Source: Nautilus pompilius
Lineage: Eukaryota; Mollusca; Cephalopoda; Nautilida; Nautilidae
DNA: 64,000 nt
Direction of reading: 5' to 3'
Assembly: GCA_018389105.1 (NCBI GenBank)
Contig: JACATO010001552.1
Coordinates: 186,001-250,000 of the forward strand
Shown: positions 26,701 through 41,370 of the stretch, piece by piece
Layout of the letters: every line of letters starts with the position of its first letter
Numbering within the stretch: position 1 is the first letter of the stretch
The notes under the pieces: model-generated
Database searches by the model: none
What the model saw: the letters and a program-made list of their open reading frames with translations, nothing else
Told to the model about the DNA's origin: nothing
Translations under genes and position numbers: made by a program

Positions 26701-29700
26701 TTGGTGCAAAAGCGAAAGAAGGATATGGCATTCGTTGATGGATGCACGGATTCGTTCAGATACGTGGCACTTCTTTGCAATGTCTGTAAGTGATTAAGAA
26801 GTTTACATCATATTCTGTAAAGAGATAGAGCCATAAACCACTCATGTTAAATTGTCAGTGTTTTGACGACAAAGCAGATGCCGTACTTGCTTTCTTGGAG
26901 CCCACAAAGGAAAAAAAAGGAAGCACACTGATAGACAGACATCCGAGGGTTAAGGAAGGAAGAACAGCCTCGTAGCATCAGTTATAATTGCGAGCTATAA
27001 GGGAAAACGTGAACAAAGTCAGCAGTCGGATTTTGATAGATTATATGCCTATATGTCTACAGAATATAAGAAGTATTCGTACCAGATTATCAAAGCACCT
27101 TTTTTGAAAAATGTTATTGAACATACATTACAGAATAAATGCCTACGTGCTACAACTCTGTACAGTTGCCTTCCTTTCTGAAAATCAGTTATATTTAAGA
27201 TTCGAATTTAATGACGCGTAATATACTAAAAATATTAATTTCTTTTGTGTAAACAAATGATTTCTTACCGTTATTAATATTAACTAGAAATTAATTTGAC
27301 TGATGACAAATGCACGTATTGTTAAACAAAATGTTTGACCAGCGTAATGGATTTCTTTTCAACGGACCCACTGCGCGAAGCAAAACCAACCTTTTGTCAC
27401 CGGCGGTAGAACTCGCAGACTGCGTAGGGAAGATGTGGAAGTTGATAGGGCCCGGCACCCCGAGTCTAATATAAAGAGAAAAATCAATGCAAGTTCAAAA
27501 GTAATTTTTGCAAACCTATATTTAATTTTGCTTATAATAGCGCAGCAATTTGAAGTTGTTTCGGAAAGTGAATATTGTTATACATCAAACAGAAAATAAA
27601 AATTGATGTAAATGTGTTCAGCGGAACTGAGTTTGGCGAGTTGGGTTTTAATATGACGTTGTTTTGTCGCATTCGATTTGCTATAGCGACCATATGAACC
27701 GAAACAAATAAATAATAAAATATTTCTATTTAGTTTTTCTGGTCGACACATCGCTTCGATTTCAAAGGACTCCTGGTCAGTTTAATTTAGCTTATTATTG
27801 GTAAGTCTGATACTATACACACAGATATAGTAATAGCAGTCTGGTAATAATCGGAAATGCATCGGAAGGCCAGAACTCTCAGCTTTCGGTCTACGGGGGG
27901 GGGCCCGTTTCTTGGCGCTCTTCTGAAGTGCGAAGGTAGTCATTCCGAGGGAGCCTGAAGCACTTCCGGAACCTCGAGCATTGCTGGCTATTTTTCATCG
28001 TCGCAGGATGCGATAAAACACCGATTCTCCACGGCCAACACTTGCACCGTCAGCCAGCCAGCGAGACTTTAACGAAACACCGTGCGTGTGTGTCTGTGTG
28101 TCAGAATCAAGGCTTCCCGTTGTATGGTGTCCCGACTGGCCCACACGTATTCGAAGCCGTGCCAAGATGCGACGAGCGCCAATTTCCGCGTCACACGCTG
28201 AAGTGCTCGGTCCGCACGTTTTGGTCATCCGAAACTGAAAAGAATCCGCATAGTTGTTTTACGGATTTAACCTCAGCGGCTGTTAGTTTTGCAATTGTGT
28301 TCAATTATTTTTGAACTGATAAACGCGCGGCCAATACTAAACTGAGTTATGGGAATACAACGACAAGAGAGTTAGTCTAATTCCTGAAAGTCAAACCAAA
28401 ACCCCAAAAATCTGCTTGGAATGTAAACGCGCAGTTGTGCAAAATCTGATCGTGTTTAAGTTATGTCGACGTGAGTACGTATATTCTAGGATCGCCCAGG
28501 TAAAACCCGGTTGGGTGTCGATCATCTCTAGCATGCATATACTACGAAAACAACCACAAAAGAAGGGAGAGGAAAGCCTTTTAAATTAATAGGCAATAAA
28601 ACCTATAGCAGAATTTACATTAAACAAAAACAAACAAACTTACGTATATCATTAATTTCAAGAGAAGGTCTGCTACATTAACTGTCTGCACTTCCAGGGT
28701 AGCTCCTCTATCATCGATCGCGTCATACTTGTGCAACACTCACTGTTATGTTATATTTGTTTCGGTTTTGACATCCCTGTTTTTTATGCACGCTTAAGGG
28801 ATAAGATAAATATCGAGATAGCAGTCTCCAGATATTCGGTAACGAACCATTTAGTATTTTTCTTCTATTTCTTTGGTGATTTATGATTAGTGATTTTTAT
28901 TATGAAGACCGAATTATGACTTATAGCAATATAATCTGTAGCCACGTAAACCTTGCATGCAATAAACTCTGCCAAGACATGGTGGGTATCTGGTTTCAGT
29001 CTCAACTGTCATATCATTCCCTCAGAAATAAATCCCACTGAGTGGATCCATCGTCCGACATAACAATGACTCCAAGCAAACAAACAGCGTGGTAAAAATT
29101 ATCTGGAACATAAACGAGCCGATGGAACACTCACAATATGGCTTGATCTGCAAATGGTCCTGCTATGAACAACAACGAGAGTGCAAGTAGTTATATGCCT
29201 ATTGAAAGAAAAAAAGGTTAAACATCACTAAACACTTTGAATCGTAGAATGTGCTATAGAATAATTGCAAGAACATTCCACTGTCATACACCAGCAACTT
29301 GTATGGGAGCATGAAAACAATATGTCATGGTATATATAAACAAAGTGCTCACATACCAAATACTGATGCGCTACACAAAGTATTAATTTTGGATTTTATA
29401 TATTTTTTCTGTAATAATACAATAGGTGTATGCATTATGCACGTCTTTCAGCTGCAACTGCTTGTTAATTGTGCATATCCTGTGTGTTTCTCTTAATTAT
29501 TTCGAATAAGGTTTATTTTTGAAATAATATATTTTGTATTTCTCAAAGTAACAAGATAAGGTAGTTTACTTAACTATTTTATATTATTCTGAAAGTGATA
29601 ATATAAGCTCATCTAAATGATCAATGCAATCAAAAGGATTAAGGTTGTCAAATTAATAAATTGGATGGATCAGCATTAAGTGAACTCCTGGTATTCACGC

Positions 29701-32255
29701 TAAGATATAGATCGAGATATTCGAGACTTCAGAGAAACGGAGCCGTTGCTTAGTTGTGTAAGTTTATTCTTTAATAAAATATTTGCTTAGAATTTAGTAA
29801 GCATTTTACAAACTTCTCAGCACTCGTCGCATAATGTGTAACGATTTGCCTTTTATTTATTTTTCTTGTTGTGTATTAAAAAATCTTTTAAAATCTTATT
29901 GATGTGGATAGATTATACCCAGTTTCTCCCATTACCGTTTTATTTCTTAACAGGTGTTCAGAATGTCGCTGTTGCTCCCTCTAACAGCGCTGCGTGGGTA
30001 ACTTAAAAGTTTGAACCGGAATATTTACCGGACAAGAAAAAAGGGAGCTGGGCAATAAATTGATCGGAGCGTTAAATATTCGAGGCACGCCGGCTTTGGC
30101 CACTAAAACAGAGGAGAACTCTTCTGGTTAGTAACACAAGCGAAGAGTAGAAAACGCACCTGTTGTGTAATATATCATCAACCTTTTGGCGGAAACACGT
30201 TTTACCTGTCAGCGGATGGTGATTAGTGAACGTGAACATTGGGGTATAAATCAACAAAGACAATTTTTCAAAGAATGGGTTACCGCGATGTAACCGTTTT
30301 GTCACGAGTTTCCGCTAATCGGAAATAGTTAGCAGAAGAAAACAAAATGGTGCAACCTGCTAACCTTTTCCCGGTCGCGTACGTACTAATGTCTGCGATC
30401 GCTGACGTTCTTTTCCAAGAATTCGAAAGACAAGAAATATTCTTTCGAAAAGTTTATTTTTCTCAAACGACCATCCATCAGAGAATTTTAAAAAAAAAAA
30501 AAAAAGTGAAGAAGTACTTGCTTTTGATTAATGTATTTCAGTCTGCAAATCTGGAAGCAGATTCTTGCCGCCGAACTGCTGACAGCCGGACGCCCAGTTG
30601 ACATTGAGAGACTTAACATTTCTGTCATCGCCCAGCACTACACGTCGTCTGCAATTCTCTGATTCTCACAGCGTGCGGTTGTTTCCCTGACAACTTGGAT
30701 GGACTAGCGGGTGATATACTGCCAAGACAAAAAAAGAGAGGATTCTGCATTTCTGTCATCGATCCAGAAACCGGTAACTTGAGATTGCACGGGAGAAAGA
30801 TTTTATTTGGGGAAATGTAACGCTTTAGCTAAGAGAACCTGTCTTCCACCATTGAAAAACAACTGTGAATATAACTTGTGTACCGTCAGTGTCAGAACGA
30901 ATAAATTCCGAATGCAAGAAGCTTCTCGGAAAATTTTTTTTGGAAAAATAAAAATCAGTTCACCAATAGGTTTCTATGTGTAGGATTGATTTGATAAAAT
31001 TGGTAAAAGAAAAGCGTTGGAAATTCGTGCCCTAAATTCAAATGTACATTTCAGAAAATATATCAGCCAATCATATTTATGCATTCGAAAAACTACACAT
31101 CAGTCGGTTAGTAAACTGTTGGTTTACTAGCAGAATCGCTCCAGCATCTAAATGACCAAAGAGCAACGTATTCTTTATCTATTTTAAGGGTAATGGTTTT
31201 CTTTTAAAACGGCTTGGCTGGTTTTATTTGGATTTTTAGATTGATCGTTCAAACATTTAACAAAATTGTTTACCGTTATTTAACAATAACTTTCCAACAC
31301 ATTTTAATCTTATCGTAGTCTCTTATTTTTTTTTCCTCTCTTCACCGCAACTTTTCCTGACTTTGAATTAAACGCAGGCTTCCAAGTTGCAAAATCCCTT
31401 CCTCGAGGAGCTTCAGATACGCGAATTTAAAGGCGAAACGTGGCAACTTCGACTGACTTCTGTCGAAAGTTTGTCTTTGTTTACTCCTATCAGCAATCTG
31501 AAGTCATCATTTTCTCCAAAATAGTCTTCAAAGTTTCCCCAGGTGTAACGTGATTTTACACTTTCTCCGAAACCGTATTAAGAGATATTTTCTTGATCAG
31601 TGGTCAGTATAGAAGTAATAATATTGATGAATACAAACTAAAACATAAAAGCATGAGCTGATTGTTTTTATGAATTTAAAGGTCTCTGGAGACTGAACAG
31701 TTCATCTCTATTAAAGGCGTTAGTGTCACGCACACCCAACCACAAGCAGCAATTATAATATTACCCATATATCAAATTATATCTGATGACATCTGGAAAA
31801 GTTTAGCTCATCTGTTTCAATTTTCTTAATTTAATATCTCGGCATGGTTAGAGAAATTAAGATAAGGACGATATTAATTCTCCGGACGGAGCCATCGCAG
31901 TGTCCTCGCTCAATTGACCAGTCGGTTTTTTTAATAGCCTGTTATTTGTTTTAAAGAGTAATTTTAATTCTTCTTAGTTTATTTAAAACAACTTTTGTTT
32001 TCTGCTTTAAATAATATTGAAAGATTCTCAAGGGAAAGCCTTACTATAAGTGGAAACTCTTGGTTAACAAGCAGATATAGCATACTCCATGACTTGGCAC
32101 GCTCTCAAAACACGTACGGGTGCCACCGGAGCTCTCCTGTCAAGAAAACCACAAAAAACTGCGCTCTCGCCATTTTTGAACAAAATAGCAGAGAAACACG
32201 ACGTAACCTTTATTTTGTCTGCAATGAGTTTATATAAAATATACAAAGGGTGCCT
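23781..32255. other. Long unassigned stretch
   Basis: Many open frames of 60-110 codons occur (for example 24413-24730 minus, 26324-26656 plus, 28042-28314 plus), several with an opposite-strand overlap. None shows a domain, signal or repeat that I recognise. A G9 tract is near 27895 and a short GT-rich run near 28085. No mobile element protein was seen. Confidence 0.4.
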
Positions 32256-32660
32256 CAGATGAAACGCTATAGTTTTAGCCATTTATTAATAACAAGGTGG
32301 TAACGACACAAACATTAGAATGGTACAGAAAGAAAACCCTGGAGTTGTTTCACACATGTATATGCTCAAAACGATCGCCCTTTTCCAAAAGTGTCCTGGC
32401 TAATATGGTGGGATAGATCATTTCAGTTAGTTTGACAGCCCTAGGAACATCTCTCAGACTTAGCTTTTCAGGCACCCCACCAAGCAATACTAAGTTGAGG
32501 CTTGTCGGTAACTGAATAAGGGAAGGCCCTTGTCTAAATGTACAGGAATATAAATCGAGATTAGCCTGCCACTGAGTCGGAAATGAAGAAGGTAAATTTT
32601 GTATGGAAACCAGTTTAAGTCCTTCCTCAGAATTTTGCATGTTGTTTTTTTTTATCAACG
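32256..32660 (-). other. 102-codon open frame, possible transposase C-terminus (weak)
   Basis: The minus-strand frame 32350-32658 ends in GDRFEHIHV. This recalls the GGHFEH-type end of IS630/mariner relatives such as the one at 47.4 kb. The bases beyond its stop (GGGTGCCTCAGATGAAAC, 32250-32267) look like an inverted-repeat end, but no partner end was found. The rest of the frame matches nothing, so this may be chance. Confidence 0.15.
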
Positions 32661-33527
32661 TACCCGCTTCATGAACACACGACGCAATGGTTTCTCTCGG
32701 AAACTGTCAATCGCCCCCCCCCCCAGGACGGCGAATATCATGCAGCGTTCATTGGTGAACAGCACCACCTGGCGACGATGTCGGTCAGACCACTACTTTG
32801 CTACGTTACAAACCTGCTGAACAAACCGATAAATAGACTGGGTACTGGACTCCTTTCCTAACTTCCTCTGTACTGTCCAGACCGTGCTCAGGACAACCGT
32901 CTGCCATGTTTTCCCATATTATATCACCCGAGGACTACAAAGAATAAAACAAAAAATCGAGAATATTCTCCGCATAGTGATGACGGTTTTATGTTTTCTA
33001 ATTCATCATTAATAAATGTGCAAAATTACGACACTTCATGCGTGTCACTCGGTAGTTCAAACCGCGTGGATTTCACTCGTCCATTAAGTGAAATAATAAC
33101 CAAGATAGAAAAAATTATTTAAACTTATTATAAAACAAATCTTTCAGCATTCTGAAGTGCATTTTATAATTGGATGAAAACCTGCCAAAGCTTTAACTGT
33201 GCTGCTATAAGCTTATGCAAGCCGGACATGTTTGATACATTTTGACTGCGCATGCGCATTGAGTCAGCTTTGGAAAATTAAAGTACCATATCACAAGTTT
33301 TACAAGCAATAAAGTGTATAAATTTTTCGTGTTTTTTTTTTGGCTCTAAGACTGCCACTCTGTATAAGTATGCCATGGAGGCGCCACATAGAAGCCAGAA
33401 ATGACATGATTCCAAGAAGACAACTCGACACGCTCTAATCTCTCTTCGGTGCTTTGATTGCTGAACGTTGTGTGTACGGTTGTGTTGATGACACGTCTCA
33501 CGACGGATGTTTCTATAAAATAAGCAA
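32661..33527. other. Unassigned sequence
   Basis: A C12 tract lies near 32713. The plus frame 32599-32820 and minus frame 33278-33589 are not recognised. Confidence 0.35.
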
Positions 33528-33639
33528 CAGGGTGTCCAAGAAACTGAACGAATGCCTTGGATTAGCACGCCCATTGCTTGATAAAACATCGATAGTTGTC
33601 AAATCGACATAAGCAAGCTATGGGCCGATAGATATTTCT

Positions 33640-34000
33640 GGCGAAATTTAGAGACATTGGGGAGAGTACTTTGGTCTGATGAAAAGCGGTTTCTTCTGCA
33701 CACATCACGATGTGGATATGTGTATTTTACGGTTGGAAATTTGACCTTATTGCTGTGTATAGAATACTAAATAGCAAGTTATTCCTCATTTTGATGATCT
33801 TTCGCTTGCTACTGGACCATTATCTTTGGACGATAAACTCTAAATTATCATGAGGCTGACAATGCGATGGCCTGCCGACCTCGGATTTAAACTTGATAGA
33901 ACCCGTTTAAGATCAAATTTGAGGTCGTGTGAAGAAAAGGAATCATTTTCGGAATGCTACTGAATTCTGCCAGGCTTTGGAGTGCTGCGTCTTGTGAGCA
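33640..34000 (+). pseudogene. Tc1-like transposase remnant (fragment 1)
   Basis: The intact protein would be a DDE/D transposase cutting and joining element ends. VLWSDEKRF near 33666-33692 is the segment around the first catalytic Asp. The middle, including the second Asp, is scrambled. DLNLIEPV near 33890-33913 is the SPDLNPIE-type motif before the last acidic residue, followed across stops by DQI and GRVKKRNHFRNATEF. Frames change and stops occur. No inverted terminal repeats could be assigned. Confidence 0.75.
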
Positions 34001-37000
34001 GCATGATAATGTGCAAGTAAATTCCCTGTATAAGAAATAGTTGCCCAGGATAATGTATTAAACATTGCTATAGTTTCCAGGATATTAAATAATATTTTTA
34101 TTATAAGATACTGATCCATCACCTTGCACTTTACAACGACTTTTTTTGAAACAAACTTCTACTTTTTCCATGCAAATTTCCCAGAATATCGTTATTTAAT
34201 TTTCTGTTTTTTTTTTTTTGTTTTTCTTTTTCAAAAAATATTTGTATTTTGTGCACGTTTAAGTCAGAATAATATACCGTAGTTCTACAAGAAATTTGTT
34301 TATTTGAAATGCCGTAGTGCCTAATATATGAACTTAAATATAAGTAATTTCTTTTTGTTGCTTCACTTTCTGATTAACTTTTATAACGATTTTACTTTCG
34401 CATCATTAATTTATATTTATACTTGTAATGTATGTACTCTAAGATTTTTACGATTTTCTGAAATATTAACTCAAAGACATTTAATGCAAATAACATGTTA
34501 TATAAATCTTAAGACAGCAACAAAATCAATAAATTTATCGTGAACATCTAAGAGTTATCAGCTACTAATAATACTTGTCTAACGAGAGGCTGTTCGATCT
34601 TCATGTTGTGTCAGTTCCATTCACTTTTTAAAAAATGTTTCAACACGGTGACTTAGGCGAATTGTAAGGTACATCATGTGTACTTCTAAAAACTCCAATC
34701 TACTGTATACAAGAGTCAATGGGCCCATAGTATCAAATTACCAGTCACCATTACTAGTACTTATGGAGAACATACAGAGACAGTAAACTGTATCTCTGAA
34801 GAAACACTTGAATAAATCGCACCTCTCCTGCCCACGGAGAGTTAATTTATCAACAGTTGATTTTAACTCTTATCATGTCACTGATTTCTCTCAAGTTCTT
34901 TGTTGTTCTTCGTACGGCCCTCAAAGATTATGCCACCTCTGAATTTTACTCGGGAAAAAAAAAATGGTTTTATTGACCAAGAAACGTCTCGGTTTGCATT
35001 CTAACTTTTTACACTGCGCGATGATCTGTTCCTTTATACAAGAGCTATCAAAATAAAAAATTCTAATGTAAACTTATTAACTTCAATCTGGAACCGACTC
35101 CTGAAGAAACTTTGAGGACACATGGAGAAAGTATCTTGATTCCATGACGTCCGTAATTAACACACGTGACAACCTGCCTTTTGTTGAAACTTGTGATTGT
35201 GGGAGCAGACATTCGTAAGTGGACTCTGATGTAGTTCGACTAATACGATTAAATAAAGCAGTGAAATAAAATTTAATTATGCAAATTTTTAATATTGCTA
35301 ACGAGAGTGCGTTATATCACAGATAAATATACTGATTAATTACACAGAAATATACATTTATTACATCAAGGCTTATTATTGAAACTGGTTACCACTGGCA
35401 ACTTGTCATACTCTTAATTCTATTAACTAGAAAAAGTACGCTTTAAAAGTATTTGTACTAATAAATAATAAAATCTTAATAATCTCTATAATAGAATTGG
35501 AAGACTTAACAAAAACCACCGAAAAAACGTTTTAATACATTTTACCAATCTTATGCATACACTGACTGCCAAAATTGTGGACTTTTCAATAAATCATTTC
35601 ATATCTCGTGCATAAATTAGTTTATTAATTCCTGTGACTATATACGTTTATACAACTACAAACACAACGTTAAGAGGGATGGCAAAACAAACATAAAATG
35701 ACAGGTCAAATATGTAAAAATAAACATTCCATCCTGGGCTTTACACTGATTGATAAGCAATTTTTTTTGCTCTTTCGATTGACATATGCATCATTATGAT
35801 TGAACTGGCATTTTTTACATTATTATGGAATTCTGTAGCGACAAAAGTTTAAAGACTAATCAAACATTCAGAATTTATTCACATAAAAAAACGATTTTCA
35901 GAGATTACACGGGATAAACAGATCAAATATGTATCAACATTTGATCACAGCCAGAAACTTTAATTTTGACCTGACAGCGTTTATGCGCAGACTCCACAAG
36001 ATAAATACACCGATCTCTGCAAATATCGTCCTGAGTCGATTGAATAATTTGGAAAAAACTGAATTAAATTTTGGGCTTTTTGTCTTGATAGCTTTGCCTG
36101 CGTCGTCCTTTAGATTCTCTATCGGATCAAATCAGGACTTTGAGCCGGCAGCTTTACAACTAGAACTTTTTCATCCGTGAGATGCTGCCTGATGGTTGTG
36201 AAAATCTGCTTGAGAGAAAAGAAGTCGTCAGATTATGGTTCTAAAATATTGGTCAAAATGTCCAGATAAACAAACAGATAGACAGTTCCCTGAATACGAT
36301 GAATAGGGTTTATTCCTTTTTCGGAAGAAACAATTCCACATGACAATGAAGCTGCCTCACATATCTGATCGTCGGTTTGCTACACTTCGCATGAAATTCT
36401 TCACAGAATTTTCGCCGCACATAAGTCCAACCATCTTCTATCACAAACCTCTGGAACCGCGATGGGCTACGGGACATGATCATCAGCAAACTGAGCTCCC
36501 TTTATTTTTTTTAAGGAAACAAATGGTTTCTTCCTGGAAACATATCTTATTAGTTCGAAATTACAATGTCGTCTCTGGTCACTTATTGTGGAAATAAGTA
36601 GGTTCTCTAAGATCCTTATAATATTAGCGGACGTCTTGTGTCGGGTCATTTGGAAGAAATGCTTCAATTTCTAATGGGTCCAAGATCAGTTTTTCGGTCT
36701 GCCATTTCTTTGGTGTTCAATGCGGCCGCCCGTTTGTTGTACACCTTCCAGGCTGAATAACAATCTGCTCCACTGTATTCAAATCACAGAAATCTCGAAC
36801 GTAAAAGATTCTTCTCGCTCAACTTTACAATCCGATATTTAGTCCCAATCGTGATGGTATGTGTGTCAATCGCAAGCGAAGAAATTGTTCATCTACCAGT
36901 GTAATGACCATCATAGAATGTTTAGTTTTACATAATTGCCACTTTAAGTTTCACCGGTCATTGTTCTTAACCCTTTTCCCACCATTGTATCTGTAATAAT

Positions 37001-40000
37001 ACGAATATGGCTGTTGGAAAAAAATTACACGTAAAAAAAAGTTTATTTCTGAAATATTGCTACGAAAGTCATTTTTAATCAAAATACTCGTAATGAATAA
37101 TTTTATTAGTGATGGTAAGACTTCTCTACCGCTGTGTGGTTGTCTTAATGATTACATTTTCTAAAAAAAAAAAAAAAAATCCCTTTGTGGTGGCTTTTCG
37201 ATGCTTGTCTGCCATTTCACAGAACTTAAGCTGGCAATATAGGAGAAATATTTAAACTGACAGTTCTGAAAACAGCTGCTCTATGAGGCCATTGTTTGTT
37301 TTTCAGCTATTTGTTGTGGTCTATGAGCGATTTCAAATGGCCATTTAACTATTTCCTCAAGTATTACTCTTAACTCCCTAATTCTTTCGAGCTTCAGATA
37401 AAGATGCGGCAAAACGTCAATGAATTTCGCTAAATGAAAGCCAAGGTTTATTTCTCTAATTTAACAAGCAAATTTAAATTAGATTTAAATGTTGATTTTA
37501 TAGAATCGAAAGCTTTCTTTTTAACCGAAAAAATACTTTTGAAAATTTTAATTAGTATTACTTTAATTATCAAATATTCAGTTAGCAATATTTGTCAGAT
37601 TAAAAAAAAAAATTTTTTTTTTCTAGTTCATTTAAGATTTTTAGGAGACAATTTCCAGTTTTCTATTTTTTTAAAAAATATATTAAATTTATTTTTAAAA
37701 ATATTTTGTTCCTTACCAACTCTCAACTTTCATCCAATGATTTATGGAACTAGCTTTGGACACAGTGGAAGTAATAACGGCCGCATCAGATGGAACCGAG
37801 TGAATTTGTCTTTTAATATACATTCACGAAAATGATTCCTGCGCATTTCATTAAAAAAAGGGTCATATAACAGAATCGTTCTAAACCAGGAGGACAAGCG
37901 CTTGACAATATTTCGAAATATTCACGGGAAAGCTTGTAGCCAATAATAGCTTCTCAAAAAAACCAACCTTTCTAAACACGCCGTCTCTTTGGAAGTTGTG
38001 AAGTCGTATCTATGCCGCATTTATCGGCAAATCAGCGTGTTTTTTTAGCCCCAAGGATTTTGGGGGCCAGTAGTGACCCGAGCATGTGTCGTAAAGTGAT
38101 TTGGGGATCGACGGAGACACCGTACGATTCATTTGGACTCGATACCAAAAAAACAAAAAAAAACCACATACATAAGATCGGAGATGGGAATAATCACGTG
38201 GCGCGACGCCCCATGACTTCTGTGTTTAAAATCCCTCCATATTTGAAATTGACCCCTTCCTGAAAGAGTGGCAAGAAGCGAATATCAGCGGACTAGTTCC
38301 CCTAGGGAAATCTTGCTGCCAGACGTCAGTGAAGTCATCGGCCAGGATATTCATTGGGAAACCACAGTTTAATGACGACTCTAAACTTTCACTTGTGGTG
38401 TCTTTTCTATAGAGTCTGCGAGGAACGAGAAGGAACACCTGGAATTCACGGCCAGACGTTCTCAAGCGCACTGCTACCAGGGGAGAACTGCACTCGTCAC
38501 TTCACTGAACCGGTGTAAATTTTGAAGTCTCTCGCTTCTTCTGCAATCTTATTTTGCTTTGCTAATAAGCATGTATCGTAAACTGCCCCTTGTAAATATC
38601 TAGTAAATTATATTAATAATAATGAAGATACCGCAGTTTATATCAGTTAAGGGGAATCTTGTTCTTTGTGTGTATATATCTCTAAACTGTTTACGGGCTC
38701 ATTACTGGTAAATACCAAAGTTAAATTTTACTGAAATCAGTCACATGCATCTTTAACTTCCTAGATAACATTTATGCAAGTTTGCTTAATCCCATGAACG
38801 TACTAACCTGGCAAGCTTATTCTAGGAAACCTTTCTCATTTCGTTCGGTTTGTATCCATCCAGTCTCAAGATTAATTTTATTTGAATTTTGGGTTTGCAA
38901 GTCCATTATTGCTAAAAAATCCATCATCGACCATTTGGAAAAGATAAGACTTTTTCGCATTAAGACTACAGATAAATATGCGGGAAGACTTTATCGCATG
39001 CTCAATAAATATCCTCAAATGCGTTAATCCAAGTTTTAATCAATTCCATGGCCTTTAATTTTTTTTTATGTATCCCCAAACCACCGAAATGATCCACCGC
39101 TTATACATGTCAGATACCCTCCGCCCCTTGAGACTTACTTCCGGTTTATTCGGCCCATCAGAAAAAGTTAGTTACCGGATCTGCCTGTAAGCTGCTGTTT
39201 TAAAAACCCTCTTCCAACAAAACTGTAATCGGTTTTACCTGGTGTCTCCCTAACTGGTGTCATGATTGAGTACAGATCAAATACCTTCTGAGACAAAAGG
39301 GCCCCTTATCTTCGTGTACTCGTGAAGTCTGGGAATTATTACTTTAAAAAAAAGATGAACGTAACGGATATATTCATATCAAAACTTGTTTCATTAATCT
39401 ACTTACAATGTTTGTACCTACGTTCCTTTGTCACCAAGGCAACCATGTAATTAAAAGATATGAAAAACTTTAATTGATTTATTGACTTCAAACTAACTTC
39501 ACGACCAGATTTCTGCCAGACGGTTTCAGAGAAAAGCCGCACAAGGTTACAAGTTGGCTTTTAGATGTCGTACACCATTTTGCGCCAGTCGATCAAATCG
39601 ATTAAAAGATATACAACAGCAGGTTCTCTAAATAAACACCTCTCGATATTTTTATGACAGTTAACGAAAACAGCCTTTTTTTTTGTTTTTTTTTTAGAGA
39701 AGGAAAGAAATCACTCTTCGAAGTATGAAAGATGGCAAAAGAGGTTCTTTTTAAAAAATCTGTTTCTATGATTGTAGTAAAGTTGGGGCAGGTGATCGGG
39801 GGAAAGAAAACAAAACCCAATAGATTGACACACGGGATACGGAGGATGGTCAGTGCCGTGTGAAGATGGTTTGTATACCAGTGACAAAAGATGAAGCGAT
39901 GTTGACACTGAGTACAATTAAGCACGGCGCCATCCCAGCTCTCACGAGGCTTCCAGGTGTCAGGGTTGTCCTCTCATGTGCCGTCTCTCGTAACATCTGA

Positions 40001-40214
40001 CACCCATTTTACGTTCCCGACAGGTAAACATTCGTTGACTAGCGCCACCTAGCTTTCTCTACACGGACGCGCCGTTGAAGTCTCGGTTTATTGGCAGTGT
40101 TTTATAGGCGATAAAGTAATGCAAGGAAAGGAAAAGCGCCAAAGAAGTCCAACAGTCTCACCAGATATTGGGTGTCAGAAACACCCGAGATCGAATATGC
40201 GAGGTAATTGGAGA
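34001..40214. other. Long unassigned AT-rich stretch
   Basis: Open frames such as 37434-37835 (133 codons, Phe/Leu/Ile/Lys-rich, low complexity) and 35929-36180 are unrecognised. Facing A11 and T11 runs lie near 37601-37622. A CTCF-like core, AGGTGGCGCT on the minus strand, is at 40041-40050. No element protein seen. Confidence 0.4.
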
Positions 40215-40870
40215 CACCAAACTAGAACTCTGGAAAAGGCAGACTTATAGTGGTATCTTTAAATATTTTTACTGGCGTGAAATTAAGCAGGGCTGAAGAG
40301 ATATCTGCATAACTTGTCACAAATGTCAATCCAAGCTTTTGATAAACCTTTCAGTTTTGTCATTGCGGACTGTGTAGACTCCCTTCCCAAAACTAAGTCT
40401 GAGAATAGTTATAAGATCACCATCATTTGTGCTTAAACCAGATTCTTGAGGCTATTTCTTTGCCGAAGATTACTGCCTGCTGTGATTTGTAGGGACCGTA
40501 TTACGTTTTTACCTTAGTGGGCTTTCCGATATATATATATATATAGCCGGACCAAGGAATTAACTTTAAGTCAGATATATTTCAACACATAATGTACCAT
40601 TTAATCTTTTGGATATTACACAATATCTTTCTGTTTGCTTATCATCAGTCATCTCAAAGTGCCCTAGAGATATATTTCCAGAAATTGAAGAATGATAAGG
40701 TTTGTGTCTCTACTATAAAATAGACTTTGTATAGGAGGATCCATCTTTCTCTGTTTGACACTTGAGATCTTGTACTGGGTTTCCTAAAGTTACTGAAAAA
40801 AAATGGTTAAAAGAAAAACAGGAAGAAAACCGACTTGATCATGCATTAGAGTTCAGGCTTATATTGGTGA
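40215..40870 (+). pseudogene. Ty3/gypsy integrase remnant (copy B)
   Basis: Integrase would insert element cDNA into the host genome. The zinc-binding N-terminus is visible as TYSGIFKYFYWREIK and then ITCHKCQSK (about 40223-40335), matching the CxxC half of the HHCC motif. The core follows in another frame as ADCVDSLPKTKSENSYKITI (about 40367-40428). AYHQSSQSALEIYFQKLK (about 40640-40692) corresponds to the segment with the last catalytic Glu. A later stretch near 40770-40860 recalls the LVFG/GPLKLLK region. Stops and a TA-repeat expansion near 40530 break it. Confidence 0.8.
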
Positions 40871-40932
40871 AAGGTGACTTGGATTAATCTTTCTGTTGAT
40901 TAGGGAAACAAAAATTTTTCGGTATGATACGA

Positions 40933-40935
<3 letters not shown>

Positions 40936-40992
<57 letters not shown>

Positions 40993-41128
40993 GTCAAGAG
41001 AGAGATGACGTCAGTACGGAGAGAGATGACGTCAGAGAGATATGATGTCACTACAGAGAGAAATGACGTCAGAGAGATTGATGTCACTACAGAGAGAGAG
41101 AGAGAGAGATGAGAGATACAGAAGAGGG

Positions 41129-41169
<41 letters not shown>

Positions 41170-41370
41170 GAGAGAGAAGTGGAGAGAGAAGAGATAGAGA
41201 GATCGAGAGAGAGAGAGAGAGATAGAGAAGAGAGAGATAGAGAGGAGAGAGATAGAGAGGAGAGAGAGAGATTCGTCAGAGAGAGATGACGTCAGTACGG
41301 AGAGAGATGACGTCAGAGAGATATGATGTCACTACAGAGAGAAATGACGTCAGAGAAGATATGATGTCAC

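Noticed and set aside
33278-33589. 103-codon minus frame as transposase
   Set aside because: The Tc1 motifs nearby are on the plus strand and this frame contains none of the family motifs.
37434-37835. 133-codon frame as a membrane protein
   Set aside because: Phe/Ile/Leu/Lys richness follows from T- and A-rich DNA; no conserved pattern.
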